NCBI RefSeq assembly: GCF_000202835.1
Contig: NC_015186.1
Span: forward strand, 2,878,501 to 2,942,500
Reading direction: 5' to 3'
DNA from: Acidiphilium multivorum AIU301
GTDB lineage: Bacteria > Pseudomonadota > Alphaproteobacteria > Acetobacterales > Acetobacteraceae
Length of the DNA: 64,000 nucleotides
The notes under the pieces were generated by a model, which saw only the letters and a program-made list of their open reading frames with translations, made no database searches and was not told where the DNA came from. The position numbers and the translations under genes were made by a program. The stretch's first letter is position 1, and the number at the start of each line of letters is the position of its first letter. Shown piece after piece: positions 44,502-53,664 of the stretch.

Positions 44502-47087
44502 TTACACGAATGTATTGGTCGGCCGGAAGCTCGTTGTCGCGATAACGCTGGCCAGACCACCGGACAATTTGCGTATTCCCACCCGCGTTCCCTTGTACCA
44601 GGGGTTTGTACTCATCGGGTCAGTGTAGGGCGAGGTGAGGCTGTTGGACGTGCCGAGCCAATGGTACATCAGCGCGAACACCATCCCTGGCGGCACCGCG
44701 TCGGTCTCATAGACGGCGAAGGTCTCGTTACCTTGATCGTTATGGATCATCACGATGTCACCGTTGGTGACGCCAAGCTTTTTCACGTCCGCCGGGTTGA
44801 TCTGCACGAAAGGCAGCAGGGTCGTTTCGGTTTTCTCCGGCACATGGCGCATATGATAGCTGGTCTGCCAGAGCGGCTGGCTGCGGCCCATGGTGAACCA
44901 GAACGGGTATTTGGTTCGGTCCGATTTCAGGTAGCCAGCGACCACCGTGGCCGAGGCGTGGTCATCCCAAGGCCGTGTGCCGTACCAGCTGAACTTTCCG
45001 TCCTTCGTCATGAAATAGAATGTCGAATAGAGCCGCTTGGTGCCGACCAACGCGCCGGTGTTCGGGTCAGTGCGGACCGGCGTCTGGATGCCTTTCTGAC
45101 CGACTTTGCGCAGATAGGCGTAGTCAACGCCTTTGAAGCTCTCGGGATCGAGCGTGCTGGCCCTTGATGCCGGAACCTTGGTGTCCATGCCGGCGTAAAG
45201 GTCGTCCTGGATCGATTTGACGACATCGGCGCCGTGTTTCCAATCCATCCCGGCAAACCGCTTGGCGATGTCTGCCTTGCCGTCGGCCTGGTAAAGCGCT
45301 TCGAGTTTCTGGCCGACCAGGCCGTGGATTTCCCAGTCCGGCTTGGCATCGCCGGGCGGGTCCATGAAACGGTCATCGAGCCGCATCAGCCGGTCACCGC
45401 AATTGAGCGAGATGTTCTCCGCCTCGCCCCATTGCGCCGCCGGTAGGATCAGATGGGCGTCGCGCGCGCTCTCGATCATGTAGATATTCTGCACGGTGAT
45501 GAACAAACCGTTGGTCTTATCGAGCCCTTCCAGAATGCGTGCGGCGAGATGCTCCATCGAGGCCGGCTCGCCATCGCCCTGCTTCTGCGCGGACAGATAA
45601 TCGGTCAGCGTCTGTGCCCGCTCGCCGATCCTCTTGCGGAAATAGGCGTTGTTCTGAGCGGCAAGATACGGGTTGCAGCCGGTCAGCCAGAAAATCTTGC
45701 CTTTGCCGTCCTGCACGTATTTATCGACATCCGGCGGTGGTTTCGGGCCGGGATAATCCGGCCGCGCGTAGCCTTCCTGATGCCCTCCGACTCGTCCGGT
45801 GCCGGTGCCGGGTCGGCCGATATTGAAGCTGAGCGCGCCGAGTTGGGCGATGGCGGCAACGGCGTCGTACTGACGGTAATTCCAGATGACGCCCTTCTCG
45901 TACAGGATCAGGCTGCGCCGCCAGTGACCGCCCGGCTTGGGCTGCGCGATCCAGGTTGCAGCTTCCTCGATCTGTGCAGCGGGAACGCCGGTAATCTTCT
46001 GCGCGCGTGCCATGAAGTCCTTGTAGGGCATATCAAGTTCGAGGGATTTTTTCTTGTAATCCTCGAACGTGGTCATGTCGGTATGCTGATTGAGAAAATC
46101 CTTGTTGTAGTATTTCTTTTCCCACACGGCACGGGCGACGGCGTTCATCAGCATATAGTCGGTGCCGAGATTGGGCCGCAGGTGAAGCACCTTGGCACCG
46201 GTCTCACGCGCCGCATTGACCGTCGCGGAAATCCGCGGATCGACGATCACCATGCGCGCGGGTGCCGCCGGCTCGCCACTGGTATAGTGCTTCTTCTTCT
46301 CGTCCTTGGTGGCACCTTGCAGGTTCGGCATCATGTGGGCGACGAAGAATACCGTCGCGGTATCGTAAGCGTTTGAGCCCCACAACATGATGGTATCGGC
46401 GAGGCGCGCATCCTCGTAACAATAATTCAGCTCATGCACGCCGCGATCGCGGGTGCCCCAGGTTTCCGAGCTGTAGCCAGGCCGGTTATGGATGCCGACA
46501 TGCTTCATCTGTAGCCCGGTGAACAGCAGCCGGCCAGTGCCGTAGGTGTTCTCCATGCCGCCGCCGCCACCGCCATGGTCGTAGATTTTCGAGCAGAGCG
46601 CGTCCGCACCATGTTTGTCGGCGACTCCCTTGATCACGCGCGCCTGCAACTCGATCGCGGCGTCCCACGGGATCGCGTTGAATTCGTTGCCGTTGCGCAG
46701 CAACGGGTAATGCAGCCGCGCCTGGGTCGGCCGGCTGTCGGACCAGGTGGTTTTGGCGTTGACCGCGCCGCGGCTCGAATGGTTGCCCATAGGATTGATC
46801 GGCGAGTCGTGCGCCGGCACGATCGCGACGTGGTAGGTTCTGCCGTCGCGTTTGCGAATCGTCGAATGCATCGATTCAGTGTAGGAAAATCCGACGAGCG
46901 GGGGCTGCGGGCTGGAGAAGTCGACCCCGAACGCGTTATCGCTTGCCTTGAGCCCGCCGGCGAGACCATCCGGCCAGACATAGACCTTGTAGCCGCAGCC
47001 GACCGTGCAATACTGGCAGGCGGTATTATAGGCTTCCGCATTGCTGGGCGGCAGCGGAATTGATTCCTCACGGCGATACAAGGCCAT
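44502..47087 (-). CDS. aioA: Arsenite oxidase large (molybdopterin) subunit
   Basis: AioA oxidises arsenite to arsenate at a molybdenum bis-pterin centre. The 861-residue protein has the N-terminal [3Fe-4S] motif NTACQYCTVGCGYKVYVW (C-x2-C-x3-C), the segment NPMGNHSSRGAVNAKTTW, and long DMSO-reductase-family domains through to NTFV. The absence of a fourth Cys agrees with a 3Fe cluster. The ATG at 47087 has AAGGGA upstream. It follows aioB, as in the usual aioBA order. Sensor genes aioXSR and a cytochrome c are not present, so regulation is probably by the adjacent ArsR or another signal. Confidence 0.96.
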   Translation of the reverse strand: MALYRREESIPLPPSNAEAYNTACQYCTVGCGYKVYVWPDGLAGGLKASDNAFGVDFSSPQPPLVGFSYTESMHSTIRKRDGRTYHVAIVPAHDSPINPMGNHSSRGAVNAKTTWSDSRPTQARLHYPLLRNGNEFNAIPWDAAIELQARVIKGVADKHGADALCSKIYDHGGGGGGMENTYGTGRLLFTGLQMKHVGIHNRPGYSSETWGTRDRGVHELNYCYEDARLADTIMLWGSNAYDTATVFFVAHMMPNLQGATKDEKKKHYTSGEPAAPARMVIVDPRISATVNAARETGAKVLHLRPNLGTDYMLMNAVARAVWEKKYYNKDFLNQHTDMTTFEDYKKKSLELDMPYKDFMARAQKITGVPAAQIEEAATWIAQPKPGGHWRRSLILYEKGVIWNYRQYDAVAAIAQLGALSFNIGRPGTGTGRVGGHQEGYARPDYPGPKPPPDVDKYVQDGKGKIFWLTGCNPYLAAQNNAYFRKRIGERAQTLTDYLSAQKQGDGEPASMEHLAARILEGLDKTNGLFITVQNIYMIESARDAHLILPAAQWGEAENISLNCGDRLMRLDDRFMDPPGDAKPDWEIHGLVGQKLEALYQADGKADIAKRFAGMDWKHGADVVKSIQDDLYAGMDTKVPASRASTLDPESFKGVDYAYLRKVGQKGIQTPVRTDPNTGALVGTKRLYSTFYFMTKDGKFSWYGTRPWDDHASATVVAGYLKSDRTKYPFWFTMGRSQPLWQTSYHMRHVPEKTETTLLPFVQINPADVKKLGVTNGDIVMIHNDQGNETFAVYETDAVPPGMVFALMYHWLGTSNSLTSPYTDPMSTNPWYKGTRVGIRKLSGGLASVIATTSFRPTNTFV

Positions 47088-47120
47088 TGTCGTATCCCTT
47101 GGATTTTTGGAGTTTCTCGT

Positions 47121-47609
47121 TCAGGCAGCGTCGCTGGTACGGCCCCAGATCAGGCCGGACATCCGCTCGGCGTGGATATCGCCCGCACTGTCGATCCTGA
47201 GTTCGATCTGCGGCAGATAATCTGACGCCAATCCCTGATAGGGGACGCCGTTCCGTGCCGGGTCGAACATCGAGAGATGGCACGGGCACACGAACCGGCC
47301 GTCCTTGAAAGCCACGGGGCACCCCATATGCGTGCAGATGCCGGAGAAGGCGACGACATCGCCCGATGAACCTGCACCTTCGTAGGCCGGCTCGGAGAGC
47401 TTCAACAACCAGGCGGGTGATGCAGCGTCGGGGTAATGAAATGACACCGGCTTGCCGGGGCTGAGCTGATTGATGTTGCCGGCCTTGACTGATGGCCAGT
47501 GCTTGCCGTCCGCCATCACCATGCCGGCCTTGGCAAGCATTGGATTGGCAACAGCGCCCGCCACAGCAGATGTCCGTATGAAGCCTCGTCGTGACACTTT
47601 CACTGGCAT
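47121..47609 (-). CDS. aioB: Arsenite oxidase small (Rieske) subunit
   Basis: The 162-residue Rieske protein carries electrons out of AioA. It has a Tat signal ([17 protein letters not shown]) that exports the complex to the periplasm, and the Rieske ligands [10 protein letters not shown] and [10 protein letters not shown] (C-x-H and C-x2-H with the two disulfide Cys). The ATG at 47609 is one base from GGGAGG, too close for a good ribosome site; the GTG at 47603 (MKVSRRGF) has a better 7-base spacing and may be the true start. Confidence 0.95.
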   Translation of the reverse strand: MPVKVSRRGFIRTSAVAGAVANPMLAKAGMVMADGKHWPSVKAGNINQLSPGKPVSFHYPDAASPAWLLKLSEPAYEGAGSSGDVVAFSGICTHMGCPVAFKDGRFVCPCHLSMFDPARNGVPYQGLASDYLPQIELRIDSAGDIHAERMSGLIWGRTSDAA

Positions 47610-47637
47610 GCCTCCCTTGTTCTTTGATATTACGACT

Positions 47638-47667
47638 TTTATAGAATCATGATCTACAAACCGTCAA
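47638..47667 (-). promoter_or_regulatory. Sigma70-like promoter of aioBA
   Basis: The -35 TTGACG (47667-47662) and -10 TATAAA (47643-47638) are separated by 18 bases. The spacer contains the perfect 8-bp palindrome ATCATGAT, a plausible ArsR or other operator. The AT-rich stretch 47620-47700 stands out from the high-GC surroundings. A second, weaker TTGACG (47700-47705) points toward arsR. Confidence 0.65.
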
Positions 47668-47747
47668 GAAAATTTTATAATTCAAACGGCACGATTGGCT
47701 TGACGCAGTTGGGCCGGCGGCTCTAGGTCAGTGACCTTACGATAATT

Positions 47748-48146
47748 ATGGAAATAACGATGCCTTGGACCCCTAAAAAAGATCCTGCCTGGATGGTTGC
47801 AGCCCTGTCCGCTCTCGCCCATGAGCACCGGCTGGCGGCGTATCGACTCCTTGTCGAGGCCGGTCCCGCGGGTATTGCGGCGGGAGACATCGCCGAAAAG
47901 CTCGGCCTGGTTCCGTCCTCGTTCACCTTCCATGTCCAGGCACTGCGCAATGCCGGACTGATCAGCCAGCGGCGCGCCAGCCGGCACGTCATCTATGCCG
48001 CCGACTTTACAGCGATGAACACGCTGGTAGGATTTCTCGTCGAGAACTGCTGCGGTCAGGGGATATCCATCTGCGGCCCGGCCTGCGATCCCGCACGCCC
48101 CTCGGCGAAGCAGAAAGCGATACGCGCGAAGGCAGAATCGGCGTGA
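47748..48146 (+). CDS. arsR: ArsR-family arsenic-responsive repressor
   Basis: The 132-residue winged-helix repressor contains MVAALSALAHEHRLAAYRLL and the recognition helix VPSSFTFHVQALRNAGLI. C-terminal cysteines (NCCGQGISICGPAC, residues 101, 102, 109, 113) resemble the As(III) site of the Acidithiobacillus ferrooxidans-type ArsR rather than the N-terminal helix site of E. coli. It is divergent from aioBA and heads the ars operon. It probably controls both (inference). Confidence 0.93.
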   Translation: MEITMPWTPKKDPAWMVAALSALAHEHRLAAYRLLVEAGPAGIAAGDIAEKLGLVPSSFTFHVQALRNAGLISQRRASRHVIYAADFTAMNTLVGFLVENCCGQGISICGPACDPARPSAKQKAIRAKAESA

Positions 48147-48667
48147 CCAACCAGCCACTCAACGTGCTGTTTCTCTGCACCGGTAATTCCGCCCGCAGCA
48201 TATTGGCCGAGAAGCTGGTCGAGCGCTGGGGTATGGGCAAATTTCGCGGCTTTTCCGCCGGCAGCCATCCGAAAGGCGAAGTCCATACAGGCGCGCTGGC
48301 CATGCTTGAGGAAGCCGGTCTACCGATCGAAGGACTTCGCTCGAAATCCTGGGACGAATTCGCGCAGCCGGGCGCCCCGGTGATGGATTTCGTGTTCACC
48401 GTCTGCGATGATGCAGCCGGCGAAACGTGCCCGGTTTGGCCGGGACAACCGATGACGGCGCATTGGGGCGTACCCGATCCAGCTTCCGTGACCGGAACCG
48501 ATCTCGAACGCATGACGGCATTCCGGACCGCCTTCCGGATGCTGGAAACCCGTATCAAACTCTTCGCCAGCCTGCCCTTCGCCAAACTGGAGCAGGCGTC
48601 GCTCCAACGCCGCGTGCAGGAAATCGGCCGGATCGGGCCGAACGAAGGCGAAGGCTCGGCGGCATGA
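48143..48667 (+). CDS. arsC: Arsenate reductase, low-molecular-weight phosphatase type
   Basis: The 174-residue protein has the phosphatase loop LFLCTGNSARSILAE (C-x5-R) and the downstream redox Cys in VCDDAAGETCPVWPGQP, the thioredoxin-linked type. The GTG start overlaps the arsR stop (GTGA). It reduces As(V) to As(III) for export. A second arsenate reductase of another class is encoded immediately after, so the operon carries two unrelated solutions for the same reaction. Confidence 0.93.
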   Translation: MTNQPLNVLFLCTGNSARSILAEKLVERWGMGKFRGFSAGSHPKGEVHTGALAMLEEAGLPIEGLRSKSWDEFAQPGAPVMDFVFTVCDDAAGETCPVWPGQPMTAHWGVPDPASVTGTDLERMTAFRTAFRMLETRIKLFASLPFAKLEQASLQRRVQEIGRIGPNEGEGSAA

Positions 48668-49086
48668 GCGTGATCATCTACCATAATCCCGATTGCGGCA
48701 CCTCGCGCAACGTGCTCGCTCTGATCCGCAACGCCGGCATCGAACCGATGATCATCGAATATCTGAAAACCCCGCCGTCGCGCGAAACCTTGATCGACCT
48801 GATCGGCAGGATGGGTGTGCTGGTGCGCAGCGTGCTGCGGGAAAAAGATACACCCTACGCCCAACTCGGACTTGCCAACCCGGCCTTGCCCGACGCCGCA
48901 CTGCTCGACGCGATGATGGCGCACCCGATCCTGATCAACCGGCCGATCGTGGTCACGCCGTTGGGCGTAAAACTCTGTCGCCCGTCCGAGACCGTGCTCG
49001 ACATCCTGCCCGCGCCGCAACGGGCTGGCTTCGCCAAGGAAGACGGTGAAGCCGTGGTCGATTCCGCCGGTCGGCGCATCCGCTAA
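48664..49086 (+). CDS. arsC: Arsenate reductase, glutaredoxin-dependent type
   Basis: The 140-residue protein has the ArsC/Spx-type active site [20 protein letters not shown] near the N-terminus and the Arg-rich substrate region ([23 protein letters not shown]). It uses glutathione/glutaredoxin. The ATG at 48664 overlaps the previous stop by ATGA. It is unrelated in fold to the preceding gene. A frame open from 48427 is a continuation, not part of the protein. Confidence 0.93.
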   Translation: MSVIIYHNPDCGTSRNVLALIRNAGIEPMIIEYLKTPPSRETLIDLIGRMGVLVRSVLREKDTPYAQLGLANPALPDAALLDAMMAHPILINRPIVVTPLGVKLCRPSETVLDILPAPQRAGFAKEDGEAVVDSAGRRIR

Positions 49087-49108
49087 CCCTCCATTTTCGA
49101 GGCTCCCC

Positions 49109-50431
49109 ATGCTTGCTCTTGCGGTGTTCGTCGCAACCCTTGTGTTCGTCATCGGGCAGCCGCGCGGGCTCGGCATCGGCTGGAGCGCCATGGCCGGCGC
49201 CGTCGTCGATCTCGCCCTGGGGGTGATTCACTGGCGCAATATCCCGACGGTCTGGCATATCGTCTGGAACGCGACCTTCACCTTCGTCGCCCTGATCATC
49301 ATTTCGCTCCTGCTCGACGAGGCCGGATTTTTCCGCTGGGCCGCCCTGCATGTCGCGCGCTGGGGGCGTGGACGCGGGAGGGTTCTGCTCCCGCTGATCG
49401 TGCTGCTCGGCTTTGCCATCGCGGCGTTCTTCGCCAATGACGGCGCCGCACTGCTGCTGACGCCGATCGTGGTGGCGATTCTCACGAGCCTTGAATTTCC
49501 GCCTGCCGCTGCACTCGCCTTCATCATCGCGACCGGCTTTGTCGCCGATACCACCAGCCTGCCGCTGGTGATTTCCAATCTGGTCAACATCGTCAGCGCC
49601 AATTATTTCAGGATCGGCTTCACCCGGTATGCCGTGGTGATGGTGCCGGTCGATCTGGTTTCGCTGGGCGCGACGCTCGCCGTGATCGGCCTCATGTATC
49701 GCCGGGCGGCGAACCGGCGCTATGCCATCGAAGCACTGGAAGCGCCTTCGTCGGCCATCCACGATCCTCTGGTTTTCCGCGCGGCCTGGCCGGTGCTCGC
49801 GGTGCTGCTCGCGGCGTATTTCATCACCGCGCCGCTCGGCGTGCCGGTCTCGTTCGTCACCATCGCCGGTGCCGTCGTGCTGCTCACCATCGCCGGACGC
49901 TGGTTTGCCGGCGGATCGGGGAGGGTCATCGAAATCCGCCGGGTTCTGCGCGGCGCGCCCTGGCAGATCGTGATTTTCAGCCTGGGTATGTATCTCGTCG
50001 TCTATGGGCTGCGCAACGCGGGCCTGACCAATTACATTGCCGATGCACTCCGGGCTTTCGCCGCCCACGGCATCTGGGCGGCGTCGCTCGGCACCGGCAT
50101 CCTGGCGGCCGTGCTGTCCTCGATCATGAACAATATGCCGAGCGTGTTGGTCGGCGCGCTCGCGATCGGTCAATTGGGGCATCTGTCACCGGGCATCCAC
50201 GATGCGATGGTCTATGCCAATGTGATCGGCTGCGATCTCGGCCCGAAATTCACCCCGATCGGCAGTCTCGCCACACTGCTCTGGCTGCACGTGCTGAGCC
50301 AGAAGGGAACGCGGATCACCTGGGGCCAGTATATGCGGATCGGGCTGGTCATCACACCGCCGGTGCTTCTCGCCACACTCGCGGCCCTTGCGCTCTGGCT
50401 ACCAGTTGTGGGAGCGGTGGGCCATGGATGA
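49109..50431 (+). CDS. arsB: Arsenite efflux transporter ArsB
   Basis: The 440-residue protein is an ArsB-type arsenite/H+ antiporter with about twelve helices. Typical parts are [38 protein letters not shown] and [18 protein letters not shown], all of which hold the conserved Asn/Asp of the ion transporter family. The ATG at 49109 follows GAGG at 6 bases. It is the exporter for As(III) made by the two reductases. Confidence 0.95.
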   Translation: MLALAVFVATLVFVIGQPRGLGIGWSAMAGAVVDLALGVIHWRNIPTVWHIVWNATFTFVALIIISLLLDEAGFFRWAALHVARWGRGRGRVLLPLIVLLGFAIAAFFANDGAALLLTPIVVAILTSLEFPPAAALAFIIATGFVADTTSLPLVISNLVNIVSANYFRIGFTRYAVVMVPVDLVSLGATLAVIGLMYRRAANRRYAIEALEAPSSAIHDPLVFRAAWPVLAVLLAAYFITAPLGVPVSFVTIAGAVVLLTIAGRWFAGGSGRVIEIRRVLRGAPWQIVIFSLGMYLVVYGLRNAGLTNYIADALRAFAAHGIWAASLGTGILAAVLSSIMNNMPSVLVGALAIGQLGHLSPGIHDAMVYANVIGCDLGPKFTPIGSLATLLWLHVLSQKGTRITWGQYMRIGLVITPPVLLATLAALALWLPVVGAVGHG

Positions 50432-51125
50432 CGGCGAATTTCCCGCCTTGCACCGCGATTTGTTGCTCTTACCCGATCCGGAGCGTCTCGAACCCGTCGC
50501 CCGCGCAACCCACAAGCCTCGCGTGCTGCTTCTGTATGGATCGCTGCGTGAACGTTCCTATTCGCGTTTCGCGACCGAGGAAGCCGCCCGGCTGCTCGAT
50601 CTGATGGGCGCCGAAACCCGGATCTACGATCCGCGCGACCTGCCGGTCGCCAACAGCGTACCGGTCGATCATCCGAAGGTGCAGGAACTTCGCGCCTTCT
50701 CACTCTGGTCCGAAGCGCAGGTCTGGTGCAGTCCCGAGGTGCACGGCGCGATTACCGGGGTGATGAAAAACCAGATCGACTGGATTCCCCTGGCCGAAGG
50801 TGCCGTGCGCCCCACCCAGGGCCGGGTGCTTGCGGTGATGCAGGTTTCTGGCGGATCGCAGAGCTTCAACGCGGTGAACACGCTGCGTTTGCTCGGCCGC
50901 TGGATGCGCATGGTGGTGATTCCGAACCAGTCCAGCGTCGCCCGCGCCTATGAACAGTTCGACGAAGCCGGCCGCATGCTGCCTTCGGCCTATTACGACC
51001 GGGTGGTCGACGTGATGGAGGAGTTGCTCCGGTTCACGCTTCTGCTGCGCGATCGCAGCGCCTATCTGGTCGATCGTTACAGCGAGCGCAAAGCCGCCGC
51101 ACCGCACCCGGTCGATCGGCTATAA
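50424..51125 (+). CDS. arsH: ArsH NADPH-dependent FMN protein
   Basis: The 233-residue flavoprotein has the FMN motif [21 protein letters not shown] trimmed here to its start, the conserved [28 protein letters not shown] and [12 protein letters not shown]. ArsH oxidises trivalent organoarsenicals and can reduce quinones. The ATG at 50424 overlaps the arsB stop by 8 bases. The operon order arsR-C-C-B-H is complete here. The next 117 bases hold no gene. Confidence 0.95.
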   Translation: MDDGEFPALHRDLLLLPDPERLEPVARATHKPRVLLLYGSLRERSYSRFATEEAARLLDLMGAETRIYDPRDLPVANSVPVDHPKVQELRAFSLWSEAQVWCSPEVHGAITGVMKNQIDWIPLAEGAVRPTQGRVLAVMQVSGGSQSFNAVNTLRLLGRWMRMVVIPNQSSVARAYEQFDEAGRMLPSAYYDRVVDVMEELLRFTLLLRDRSAYLVDRYSERKAAAPHPVDRL

Positions 51126-51242
51126 ATTCGAAGGTTCAGCAACTTCGTCCTGCGATGACGGCCAAACTCCTGTCGGCGGCGACCGCAGGACTTGCTTCTC
51201 ATTGAGAGCGGGCGGCGCTTCACCTATTTCGCAGGCGGAACC

Positions 51243-52190
51243 TCAGCCGCCTCCGCCGTCTCCGAACCGCCACACTGGAATGCCGAGGACGCGCGCCTTG
51301 TCGGCGAGGTTCTCGCAGATGCCGGAGCCGGGGAAGACGATCACCCCGATCGGCATCACCTCCAGCATCCGGTCATTGCGCTTGAATGGTGCGGCCTTGT
51401 TATGCCGGGCCCATTCGGGCTTGAAGGCGATCTGAGTGACCTTGCGGTGATCGGCCCAGCAGGCGGCGATGCGTTCTGCGCCCCGCGGGCTGCCGCCGTG
51501 CAGCAGGACCATGTCGGCGTGCTTGCGATGCACACGATCGAGAGCGGCCCAGATGCGGTCGTGATCGTTGCAATCGACCCCGCCGGTGAAGGCGATGCGG
51601 GGTCCGGCCGGAAGAAGAATTTCGGTCTCGGCGCGGCGTTTGGCTGCGATGAAGTCCCGGCTGTCGATCATCGCGGCGGTCAGGGTGCGGTGGTTGACCA
51701 TCGATCCGGCGCGCGGGCGCCAGGTTGATCCGGTGTGGCGCTCGAAGAGGTTGGCTGCGGCGTCGCGGAGGAATTCGAAGGCGTTGCGTCGCTCGATTAG
51801 AGTCAGCCCCTCGGCGAGCAGGCGTTCCAGCTCGACCGAGCGGATTTCCGAGCCATCCTGGTTTTGCTGGCTACGGCGTTGATGGTCCTCATTGGTGTCG
51901 AGGGCGCGTTGCACGCGGTCAGCCGTCCGGTGGAACAGATTGACCTGCGACCAGAGCAGATCGGCGAGGTCGGGTTCGAGACGCGTGTCGGTAAAACTGG
52001 TGACCAACGCGTCGAAAATATCGGCAAGTGCGCCTTCGAGTTGGCAGGCTTCGGGCAATGGGCGCGGGTCCGGTTCGTCCTGGAAGGGTCGATGTCCGTA
52101 AAGCTGCAATTCGTCGAGAAGCCGGGCGGTCGGCGATGCAGCGTGAGCTGGCTCGTGTTCGTCGTGCTGGGGAAGCGGATTGGTCGCCAT
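51243..52190 (-). CDS. DUF2493 protein of the mobile-element backbone
   Basis: The 315-residue protein has an acidic N-terminal part and a C-terminal DUF2493 domain with RIAFTGGVDCNDHDRIWAAL, VLLHGGSPRGAERIAACWA and MPIGVIVFPGSGICENLAD, a Rossmann-like nucleotide or nucleoside-binding pattern (SLOG/YspA-like). It is typical of alphaproteobacterial ICE/plasmid backbones. The ATG at 52190 follows AAGGA. A long leader precedes it. Confidence 0.88.
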   Translation of the reverse strand: MATNPLPQHDEHEPAHAASPTARLLDELQLYGHRPFQDEPDPRPLPEACQLEGALADIFDALVTSFTDTRLEPDLADLLWSQVNLFHRTADRVQRALDTNEDHQRRSQQNQDGSEIRSVELERLLAEGLTLIERRNAFEFLRDAAANLFERHTGSTWRPRAGSMVNHRTLTAAMIDSRDFIAAKRRAETEILLPAGPRIAFTGGVDCNDHDRIWAALDRVHRKHADMVLLHGGSPRGAERIAACWADHRKVTQIAFKPEWARHNKAAPFKRNDRMLEVMPIGVIVFPGSGICENLADKARVLGIPVWRFGDGGGG

Positions 52191-52420
52191 GATCGGTGTC
52201 CTTGTTCGGGTGGCCGCGCCCATCGCGGCCTTCACGGCGATGCTTTGGCCGGGGGCGGGCCGGGGCTGCACCGCCTTCGACCGAAGCGCAGCGGAGGACG
52301 GCGGGCGGCGGCTATTTTGCCTCGCGATGCAAAGCGGCCGATGTGAGATGTTGCGTCTCGTTGGCGCCGATGCCGGGCCGCGGCGGAAAATAGTCGCCGG
52401 CCGCCGTTGCAGCTCCGGCC
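52191..52420 (-). promoter_or_regulatory. Family II repeated 5' leader, copy upstream of DUF2493
   Basis: A perfect 7-bp hairpin GGCCGCG/CGCGGCC (52212-52218, 52224-52230) encloses CCCAT, the same loop as in the DUF736 copy but with a different stem sequence. The core GCGCAGCGGAGGA (52286-52298) and the sense-strand block GACTATTTTCC (about 52394-52384) follow in the same order as there. No shared reading frame is visible. The rest of the interval, up to 52529, is unassigned. Confidence 0.55.
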
Positions 52421-52529
52421 CGGCTCTGGCCCGATCGCCGCTCTCAGAAGGCCGAGGGCACGGCCCACTCCCGGACGCAGGACAGGCGGCACTGGCGACC
52501 AGCTCCTGGCACGGCAATGATCAGCCTAT

Positions 52530-53585
52530 TCACGCTGAAGGCCCGGTTCCGGAGTCAACCGATGCAAAGCGCGCGGCATCCTCCGGGGCAAGCTGGGCCC
52601 ATAGCCGTGCCCGCAGAGCGTCTGCGCCGAACCGGCGCAGGTCGGCGTTAAAGTCGTTGGTCACCGGCCAGAGAATCCGCACCTCGATCCCGGCCGATCT
52701 GGCCCGGTCGCGCAGTCGGATCGCCGCATGACGGCCCGCCTTGTCATTGTCGCGCGCGATATAGAGGCGACGAACCGTGAATGGCAGAACCAGGGCGGCA
52801 AGATGATTGGCCGATAGGCACGCGACCATCGGCAGTTTGGGCAGAACGCATCGGAGCGACAGCATCGTCTCAATGCCTTCGCCGGCCGCCATGACATCGT
52901 TCGCCATACCGAACCGGACGCCGTGACCAAGAAGATGGCCCATCGCGCGTCGTGGGGTTACGACCGGCGCCTTGCCAAAGCCGGTGGGATCGAGCCAGGT
53001 GCGGTGCGCGCCGGTGAGCTTGCCGTCGAGATCGGTGACGGCGGCGATCAACGCCGGCCAAATCTCGGCTGGTGCTTCGGCGTGTGGCCGATAGTAGCAG
53101 CTTGGGTGGAAGCGAACGGCGTCGATTCCATGGAAAGCCGTGATGCCACGCCGGCGCAGATACGTCTCGGCGATGGTACCGGCAATCGGCTGCGCCATGG
53201 CAAACAGCCGGCGTGCCGCGTCGGCTGATCCCCGCGTTGCTCGGGATGACACGTGCCCGAAGGGTCGATCAGCAGGGTTATCGCGCGGCAGGCTCAGGAA
53301 TGATCGCGCCTCGTCGAGCACGTCGCGGAACCGATCGAGGCCACGGTTCAAGGCGATGAGGTCAAGCAGATCGCCATGCTGAGACGTGGATCCGTCGGTC
53401 CAATTGCCGGCGGCACCCTTGCCGCGTTCTGGTCCGGTCAGGCGGACGAACAGGCTGCGGCCCGGCGTGTTGGCGACGTCGCCCACCAGCCAATAGCGAC
53501 CCTCGCGATGGCGATTGGAAAGATAGTAGCGGCAGACCGTCTCGGCGTTGCGCGCAAGGCGGCGCGCCAGTTCGGATGCTGACAT
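52530..53585 (-). CDS. Toprim/primase-like protein of the mobile-element backbone
   Basis: The 351-residue protein has an N-terminal DUF7146/CHC2-like part (NWTDGSTSQHGDLLDLIAL) and a C-terminal Toprim domain with VMAAGEGIETMLSL (Glu) and RRLYIARDNDKAGRHAA (Asp-x-Asp). It probably primes element DNA synthesis. I chose the ATG at 53585 because AGGA lies 8 bases upstream; starts at 53591 and 53606 are also open. Confidence 0.85.
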   Translation of the reverse strand: MSASELARRLARNAETVCRYYLSNRHREGRYWLVGDVANTPGRSLFVRLTGPERGKGAAGNWTDGSTSQHGDLLDLIALNRGLDRFRDVLDEARSFLSLPRDNPADRPFGHVSSRATRGSADAARRLFAMAQPIAGTIAETYLRRRGITAFHGIDAVRFHPSCYYRPHAEAPAEIWPALIAAVTDLDGKLTGAHRTWLDPTGFGKAPVVTPRRAMGHLLGHGVRFGMANDVMAAGEGIETMLSLRCVLPKLPMVACLSANHLAALVLPFTVRRLYIARDNDKAGRHAAIRLRDRARSAGIEVRILWPVTNDFNADLRRFGADALRARLWAQLAPEDAARFASVDSGTGPSA

Positions 53586-53613
53586 CGACATGGTCCTGGC
53601 ATTCAAAACGAAA

Positions 53614-53639
53614 GGGACCCGTCACAATCGACGGGTCCC
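53614..53639 (-). terminator. Rho-independent terminator after the ParB-like gene
   Basis: GGGACCCGTC (53614-53623) pairs perfectly with GACGGGTCCC (53630-53639) around a six-base loop. On the minus strand TTTCGTTTT follows. It lies 26 bases past the parB-like stop and separates it from the Toprim gene. Confidence 0.85.
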
Positions 53640-53664
53640 TCGGTGGCTGGCTAGGCGCTTGGGC

